Part shown: in pieces, positions 30,917-34,408 of the stretch | Position numbering within the stretch: position 1 is the first letter of the stretch | Layout: each line of letters starts with the position of its first letter | DNA from: Paenibacillus thermotolerans | Lineage (GTDB): Bacteria; Bacillota; Bacilli; Paenibacillales; YIM-B00363 | DNA length: 34,408 nucleotides | Assembly: GCF_028745515.1 (NCBI RefSeq) | Contig: NZ_JAQZSG010000039.1 | Coordinates: 293-34,700 of the forward strand | Reading direction: 5' to 3' | The notes under the pieces: generated by a model | The model's input: only the letters and a program-made list of their open reading frames with translations | What the model was told of the DNA's origin: nothing | Database searches by the model: none | Program-made: the position numbers and the translations under genes

Positions 30917-31582
30917 ATGAAAAGAAGAAGGGTCATAGCCATCTATGCCGCAATCGCCGTACTATTGGCAGGAGCCGGGGGAATGTTCGGGATCAACGGT
31001 TGGATGAAGACGGCGTCCGCTCCATATATCGCGGATGCCGGCCAGGCGCCTGCTGCGGATGCCATCCTTGTATTAGGCGCCAGAGTATATTCCGAAACGA
31101 GCGTATCGCCGATGCTTAACGACCGTTTGGAGCAAGGGCTTGCATTGTATGAAGCGGGGAAAGCGCCGAAAATAATCGTCAGCGGAGATCACGGTACGAA
31201 AGCGTACGACGAAGTAAACGCGATGCGGCTGTTTTTGGAGGAGAGGGGCGTGCCCTCCGAGGATATTTTTATGGATCATGCGGGCTTTAGCACCTATGAG
31301 AGCGCGTACCGCGCAAGAGACATTTTCAAGACGAAATCGGTGATCGTAGTGACCCAAGGATACCATCTCATTCGGTCCGTCTACGTGGCGCGCCGTCTCG
31401 GGATCGATGCGTACGGCGTTGCCAGCGATCCGAGAACGTACTTCGGCGCGGAAAAATACGAGGCGAGAGAAAAGCTTGCGAGAGTGAAGGATTTCATCTT
31501 TGTGCATGTTACGAAGCCGAAGCCGACTTATTTGGGGGAAGCTTATCCGATTACGGGCGACGGCCGGGTCACTCACGATTGA
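30917..31582 (+). CDS. SanA/YdcF (DUF218) family envelope protein
   Basis: 221 residues from ATG 30917, with GGAG and GGGG upstream. A basic N-terminus and one hydrophobic helix (about 5-28) precede a DUF218 domain with its conserved motifs: AILVLGARVYSETSVSPMLNDRL, KIIVSGDHGTKAYDEVNAM, the EDIFMDHAGFSTYESAYRA segment and VIVVTQGYHLIRSVYVARRLG. This is the vancomycin-exclusion (SanA) type, thought to act in envelope barrier function; the biochemical activity is not established. It is membrane-anchored with the domain outside. The terminator is at 31603-31623. Confidence 0.88.
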   Translation: MKRRRVIAIYAAIAVLLAGAGGMFGINGWMKTASAPYIADAGQAPAADAILVLGARVYSETSVSPMLNDRLEQGLALYEAGKAPKIIVSGDHGTKAYDEVNAMRLFLEERGVPSEDIFMDHAGFSTYESAYRARDIFKTKSVIVVTQGYHLIRSVYVARRLGIDAYGVASDPRTYFGAEKYEAREKLARVKDFIFVHVTKPKPTYLGEAYPITGDGRVTHD

Positions 31583-31602
31583 CGGATACGGCGAGCCTAC
31601 GT

Positions 31603-31623
31603 TGGCCCGGTATTCCCGGGCCA
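31603..31623. terminator. terminator between convergent SanA/YdcF and UMP kinase genes
   Basis: TGGCCCGG pairs with CCGGGCCA (8 bp, 5-base loop), followed by GCTTTTGG on the plus strand. Confidence 0.65.
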
Positions 31624-31645
31624 GCTTTTGGCGTGAGTCGAAGTG

Positions 31646-32380
31646 TCATACGTACTGCAGCGTGGATTCCTTCGTAATGATCGTTCCGATGGACACTCCT
31701 TCGCATATGGCCTTCATCGAGCCCGGTTTATCGAAATTAAACACATGAATCGGCAAATTGTGATCCCGAGCCAGGATGAACGCGGATTGATCCATCACCT
31801 TCAAATTATGGTTCAGCACGTCGTTATAATGAAGGGAGGTGTACATTTTGGCGTTTGCATCGTGCCTTGGGTCCGCGCTGAATACGCCGTCGACTCCCTG
31901 CTTGGCTACGAGGAGCGCATCCGAATTGACCTCAAGCGCTCTTTGCACGGACGGATAATCCGTCGTAACGTACGGCTGGCCGTTTCCGCCGGCGAAAATA
32001 ACGATATACCCCTTCTCGAGATGATGCACCGCCCGAAGCCGGATATACGGCTCGGCGACCGAGCTGATCGGAATGGCGGTCATGACCCGAACCTCTTTGT
32101 TGGTCAGCTTCTTGAGTACCCCTCTGAGCATCAAGCTGTTGATCACCGTCGCAAGCGTTCCGATATTATCGGCCTCCGCCCGCTCGAGGCCCCAATTTTC
32201 ACCCATATTTCCGCGAAAAATGTTCCCGCCGCCAATGACGATCGAAACCTCGACCCCCATATTCACCACCGACAATATTTCATTGCCGATATGCTCGAGC
32301 CGCTCCGGATCAAAACCGAATTCGCTGTCTCCGGCTACCGCGCCGCCGCTAAGCTTAATGAGTATCCTTTTGTATTTCAT
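31646..32380 (-). CDS. pyrH: divergent UMP kinase (PyrH-like paralogue)
   Basis: 244 residues from ATG 32380, with GGAGGTG 9 bases upstream. The amino-acid-kinase fold of PyrH is clear: IKLSGGAVAG, VIGGGNIFRG, AEADNIGTLATVINSL, IPISSVAEPYIRLRAVHHLEKG, GVDGVFSADPRHD and a final ICEGVSIGTII. It departs from canonical PyrH at usually conserved sites: GEALAG is GGAVAG, the MDRATADYMGM segment is LERAEADNIGT, and the uracil-contacting TGNP loop is NGQP. PyrH normally sits between tsf and frr, and neither is here, so this is probably a second copy with altered specificity or regulation. It is transcribed alone behind a leader peptide and a terminator. Confidence 0.85.
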   Translation of the reverse strand: MKYKRILIKLSGGAVAGDSEFGFDPERLEHIGNEILSVVNMGVEVSIVIGGGNIFRGNMGENWGLERAEADNIGTLATVINSLMLRGVLKKLTNKEVRVMTAIPISSVAEPYIRLRAVHHLEKGYIVIFAGGNGQPYVTTDYPSVQRALEVNSDALLVAKQGVDGVFSADPRHDANAKMYTSLHYNDVLNHNLKVMDQSAFILARDHNLPIHVFNFDKPGSMKAICEGVSIGTIITKESTLQYV

Positions 32381-32406
32381 TCAACGAGACACCTCCGCTA
32401 TAATCC

Positions 32407-32443
32407 AAAAAAAACACCGAAGCAAATATCGGCCTCAGTGTTT
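32407..32443 (-). terminator. intrinsic terminator in the leader of the UMP kinase gene (attenuator)
   Basis: On the minus strand AAACACTGAGGC (32443-32432) pairs over 12 positions with GCTTCGGTGTTT (32423-32412), including two G-U pairs, around an 8-base loop, and the 3' arm runs into eight consecutive Ts (32414-32407). It ends about 16 bases before the GGAGG of the UMP kinase gene. No gene on this strand lies upstream except the 16-codon leader ORF, so it should act as a conditional terminator. Confidence 0.8.
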
Positions 32444-32492
32444 ATACAAATAGGAAATATGCCGCTATCGGTCGGTCGGTTAGCATTTGCAT
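32442..32492 (-). CDS. 16-residue leader peptide MQMLTDRPIAAYFLFV
   Basis: ATG 32492 is preceded by GAAGGAG at 8 bases, a better site than many of the large genes here. The frame encodes MQMLTDRPIAAYFLFV and ends at TAA 32444-32442, whose last two bases belong to the 5' arm of the terminator hairpin. A ribosome pausing in the last codons or at the stop would cover that arm and prevent the hairpin. That geometry is the one known from leader-peptide attenuators of antibiotic-response genes. The end (YFLFV) is hydrophobic like some stalling peptides, but no stalling motif can be claimed. No alternative antiterminator pairing was found. Confidence 0.6.
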   Translation of the reverse strand: MQMLTDRPIAAYFLFV

Positions 32493-32526
32493 ACTTCCAG
32501 CTCCTTCGCTACTTTTTTCCTTGGAT

Positions 32527-32556
32527 ATTTTACACTTCCAACCGTAAAAAAAGCAA
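32527..32556 (-). promoter_or_regulatory. candidate promoter of the leader peptide and UMP kinase transcript
   Basis: On the minus strand TTGCTT (32556-32551), an 18-base spacer and TAAAAT (32532-32527). The transcript would start near 32520, upstream of the leader peptide. Confidence 0.5.
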
Positions 32557-32640
32557 CCCAAACCGATAAGAAAACGGTTGTACATTACAGACCGGTATGT
32601 TACTCTATCGGGAAACATTTTCGGCAGGGGGCTGTTACCA

Positions 32641-33225
32641 ATGGGAGCTTATGAATTTGATCCGATCATGCTTCAGTTTCCCGAGAGCTTTGAAAGCGAG
32701 CGGCTGATCATCCGGGCTCCGCAATGGGGGGACGGGCTGAAGGTCAACGAAGGCGTGAAAGAAAGCATAAAGGAGCTCCGCCCTTGGATGCCGTGGGCTC
32801 AATCCGTTCCGACCGCGGAGCAATCGGAAATCGGCATTCGCAAGGCGAGGATGCAGTTTTTGGAACGAACCGACCTGATGCTGCTCTTAACCTTGAAGGA
32901 TACGGGCGAATTGGTCGGCTGCAGCGGCTTGCATCGAATCGACTGGAAAGCCCGGAAGTTTGAAACCGGCTATTGGGTTCGCACCTCTTTCGCCGGACAA
33001 GGGTATATAACGGAAGCGGTGCGGGCGATCACCGATTTCGCCATAAGCGACCTGCAAGCGAACCGCATTGAAATACGCTGCGATTCCCGCAATGCGAGAA
33101 GCGCACGCGTCGCCGAGCGGCTTGGCTTTACGCTGGAAGGAATTCTTAGGCGAGAGCAGTGCGACGTAACGGGCCTGCCGAGGGATACGATGGTTTTTTC
33201 GAAAGTAAAAGGGTTTGAATACTAA
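32641..33225 (+). CDS. RimJ/RimL-type GNAT acetyltransferase
   Basis: 194 residues from ATG 32641, preceded by AGGGGG at 9 bases; the frame is open further upstream but has no ribosome binding site there. The family pattern is complete: ESERLIIRAPQWGDG at the N-terminus, ELRPWMPWAQ, GELVGCSGLHRIDWKARKFETGYWV, the acetyl-CoA loop RTSFAGQGYITEAVRA, and NARSARVAERLGFTLEGILR. This group acetylates protein N-termini or small amines. It is transcribed alone, divergent from the leader peptide/UMP kinase unit. Confidence 0.9.
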   Translation: MGAYEFDPIMLQFPESFESERLIIRAPQWGDGLKVNEGVKESIKELRPWMPWAQSVPTAEQSEIGIRKARMQFLERTDLMLLLTLKDTGELVGCSGLHRIDWKARKFETGYWVRTSFAGQGYITEAVRAITDFAISDLQANRIEIRCDSRNARSARVAERLGFTLEGILRREQCDVTGLPRDTMVFSKVKGFEY

Positions 33226-33326
33226 CATAGTTTATCGATAAGCGCTTTGCCTGCCGCGGAGAATATAAATCTCATTTCATGGATAAAATGGGGAATAAAA
33301 ATATGAAACCAAGGTGGGTCGAAACT

Positions 33327-33860
33327 ATGCTAGTGCAGCATGAACGCAAAGATCAATGGACGACGGAAGACGATAATATACTGGCCGAAACCGTATTGAG
33401 GCATATTCGGAGCGGCAGTACGCAGCTCAAGGGATTCGAAGAAACCGCAAAGCAGTTAAATAGAACCGCGAGCGCCTGCGGGTTTCGATGGAACGCTTCG
33501 GTTAGGAAGCTATACGAGGATGAGATAAAAGCTGCCAAGCTATCGAAAAATCATAGAGGGAAGAAACCGGCCGTTTCCCATAATCCGCCCATAGCGGAGA
33601 AGAAGCTTGAGCAAGACGTGCAAGATTCCATTACGGAACCGCTCGACAACGTACTAGGCATCGTCAACAGATTCAAGCTTACGGTGGCCAACATGAGCAA
33701 AGAAATCGAACGGCTTCGGGAGCATCTCAGACAGAAGGAGCAGGAGATCGAGCGGTTGAATACGCTCCTTGTTAGAGACCGCCCCGTCGAAGTGCTGTCC
33801 GAGGATTATCAAAGCTTTCTGAAAATATTGGAAAATGCGAGAAAATTGCAGGTTCTTTAA
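33327..33860 (+). CDS. rsfA: RsfA-family transcriptional regulator
   Basis: 177 residues from ATG 33327, chosen because AAGGTGGG (33311-33318) lies 8 bases upstream; in-frame ATGs at 33279, 33288 and 33303 lack such a site. Residues 8-70 form the Myb/SANT-like RsfA domain (QWTTEDDNILAETVLRHIRSG, FEETAKQLNRTASACGFRWN). After a variable linker, residues of about 120-155 are a coiled coil (MSKEIERLREHLRQKEQEIERL). In Bacillus subtilis RsfA modulates sigma-F-dependent prespore genes; the family has several paralogues, so the exact role here is inferred. Its presence supports an endospore former. Confidence 0.85.
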   Translation: MLVQHERKDQWTTEDDNILAETVLRHIRSGSTQLKGFEETAKQLNRTASACGFRWNASVRKLYEDEIKAAKLSKNHRGKKPAVSHNPPIAEKKLEQDVQDSITEPLDNVLGIVNRFKLTVANMSKEIERLREHLRQKEQEIERLNTLLVRDRPVEVLSEDYQSFLKILENARKLQVL

Positions 33861-33885
33861 GGAATAACACGAAAAGCACAGAAAG

Positions 33886-33911
33886 AGACCCGCGGCGTTA
33901 GCTGCGGGTCT
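33886..33911 (+). terminator. terminator of the RsfA-like gene
   Basis: AGACCCGCGGC pairs with GCTGCGGGTCT (11 bp, one G-U) around GTTA, 25 bases after the stop. The U-tract is weak (TAACAATAT). Confidence 0.65.
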
Positions 33912-34054
33912 TAACAATATCTATATCAAAAAAGGGGGTTGTTTCGTATTATATACGGTTTATCTTAAAGGAAGATGAACGTAATATTTCAATATTATTA
34001 CAATTTTGTCGGCGAGTGCGTGTGAGGGTTATCCAGGCTAGAGCGCACAATGGA
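33912..34054. other. AT-rich spacer without recognisable gene
   Basis: Between the terminator and the T-box promoter the sequence is AT-rich, with a small palindrome (CGTAT, ATACG arms at 33945-33957) and no frame with a start and ribosome binding site. Together with the T-box leader, the stretch 33861-34408 is without a protein gene. Confidence 0.6.
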
Positions 34055-34083
34055 TTGACAAAATAAGGGATCCGTTGTACGAT
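34055..34083 (+). promoter_or_regulatory. sigma-A promoter of the T-box leader
   Basis: A perfect TTGACA (34055-34060), a 17-base spacer and TACGAT (34078-34083). The RNA should start near 34090. Confidence 0.75.
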
Positions 34084-34089
34084 TCAATG

Positions 34090-34371
34090 AATTATCCGAA
34101 TATTGCAAAATCGATGAAGAGAACGAGTACGTTATTTTCTCCGTACGACAGAGAGTCGGCGATTGCTGAGAGCCGATGTACGGACAATGACCGAAAATCA
34201 TCTCTTAGATCCGGGCTGAAAACCGTTAAGAGAGTAAGCTCCGTCGGCCGTCCGCCGTTATCGGAACGCGTATTGACGGATACGTTCGAAGCGCCGGGTG
34301 TCGGAAGATGCTCGGAAGTAGGGTGGTAACGCGAGTGAAACCTCGTCCCTGAATAGGGGCGAGGTTTTTTA
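34090..34371 (+). ncRNA. T-box leader, probably tRNA-Ile responsive
   Basis: The T-box core AGGGTGGTAACGCGAG (34320-34335) is followed by a terminator with an 11-bp stem (34340-34350 with 34355-34365, one G-U) and TTTTTT. The competing antiterminator pairs AGGG with CCCT and GCGAG with CTCGT. Stem I is visible upstream: AAGAGA (34117-34122) with TCTCTT (34201-34206), AGTA (34126-34129) on the 5' side of the specifier loop, GTTATT with AATGAC, and CCGTAC with GTACGG. The codon before the basal helix on the 3' side is ATC (34197-34199) followed by A, which points to isoleucine. The TGGT bulge (34324-34327) expects a tRNA with discriminator A, which fits tRNA-Ile. The controlled gene, perhaps ileS, lies beyond the window. 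Confidence 0.85.
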
Positions 34372-34408
34372 TGTACGCCCAGCATGGGCGTCATCTCTAG
34401 GGTGAAAG

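Noticed and set aside
31643-32569. A 308-codon open frame on the plus strand
   Set aside because: It is antisense to the UMP kinase, leader peptide and terminator, which together make a coherent unit.
1-34408. Mobile elements, CRISPR arrays, tRNA or rRNA genes
   Set aside because: No transposase or integrase, terminal repeats, spaced direct repeats, cloverleaf or rRNA sequence was recognised.

Overview
The window looks like chromosomal DNA of a spore-forming, Gram-positive Paenibacillaceae bacterium, probably Paenibacillus or a close relative. The grounds are a surface protein with three SLH domains, an RsfA-type sporulation regulator, a TagO/WecA-type enzyme for wall polymers, a T-box leader, GGAGG-type ribosome binding sites with frequent GTG/TTG starts, and many solo regulators and transporters. 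No rRNA, tRNA, CRISPR array, insertion sequence or phage gene was found. Assignments rest on reading motifs, not on database searches.

Layout. 1-2405: C-terminal part of an SLH surface protein and its terminator. 2424-7878: secreted carbohydrate-active genes (a TIM-barrel lipoprotein, an SGNH hydrolase, and a large secreted protein with two alpha/alpha-barrel-like halves whose long leader resembles a c-di-AMP riboswitch). 8065-9150: a helix-turn-helix protein carrying ten 29-residue repeats. 9372-12464: a run of small metabolic genes (two-domain VOC protein, a GNAT gene broken by one stop codon, a small conserved protein, Nudix hydrolase, alpha/beta hydrolase). 12469-14191: an AraC regulator divergent from a PhyH-type dioxygenase. 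14373-16797: a compact operon of a BNR propeller protein, a MoaD/ThiS ubiquitin-like protein ending in GG, and its ThiF/MoeB E1-like enzyme. 16959-18911: one polypeptide holding a membrane histidine kinase and a complete LuxR-type response regulator. 19066-22481: small membrane protein, CPBP protease, MFS exporter, MOSC protein, nucleotidyltransferase-like protein. 22509-24260: hypothetical protein and tagO. 24314-26688: amidohydrolase lipoprotein and MFS transporter. 26841-29428: a DinB gene broken by an amber codon, a sporulation-type histidine kinase that appears frameshifted, and a small hypothetical gene. 29528-31582: panE, a solo homing-endonuclease-type repeat protein, and a SanA/YdcF protein. 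31646-32560: a second, divergent UMP kinase behind a leader peptide and an intrinsic terminator. 32641-33911: acetyltransferase and RsfA. 34055-34371: promoter and T-box leader, probably isoleucine-specific, for a gene beyond the right edge.

The most notable points are the leader-peptide/terminator arrangement before the divergent UMP kinase, the riboswitch-like leader at 7696-7843, the propeller/ubiquitin-like/E1 operon, the 29-residue repeat regulator and the membrane-anchored kinase-regulator fusion. Three genes are interrupted by single changes (two nonsense codons, one likely frameshift).
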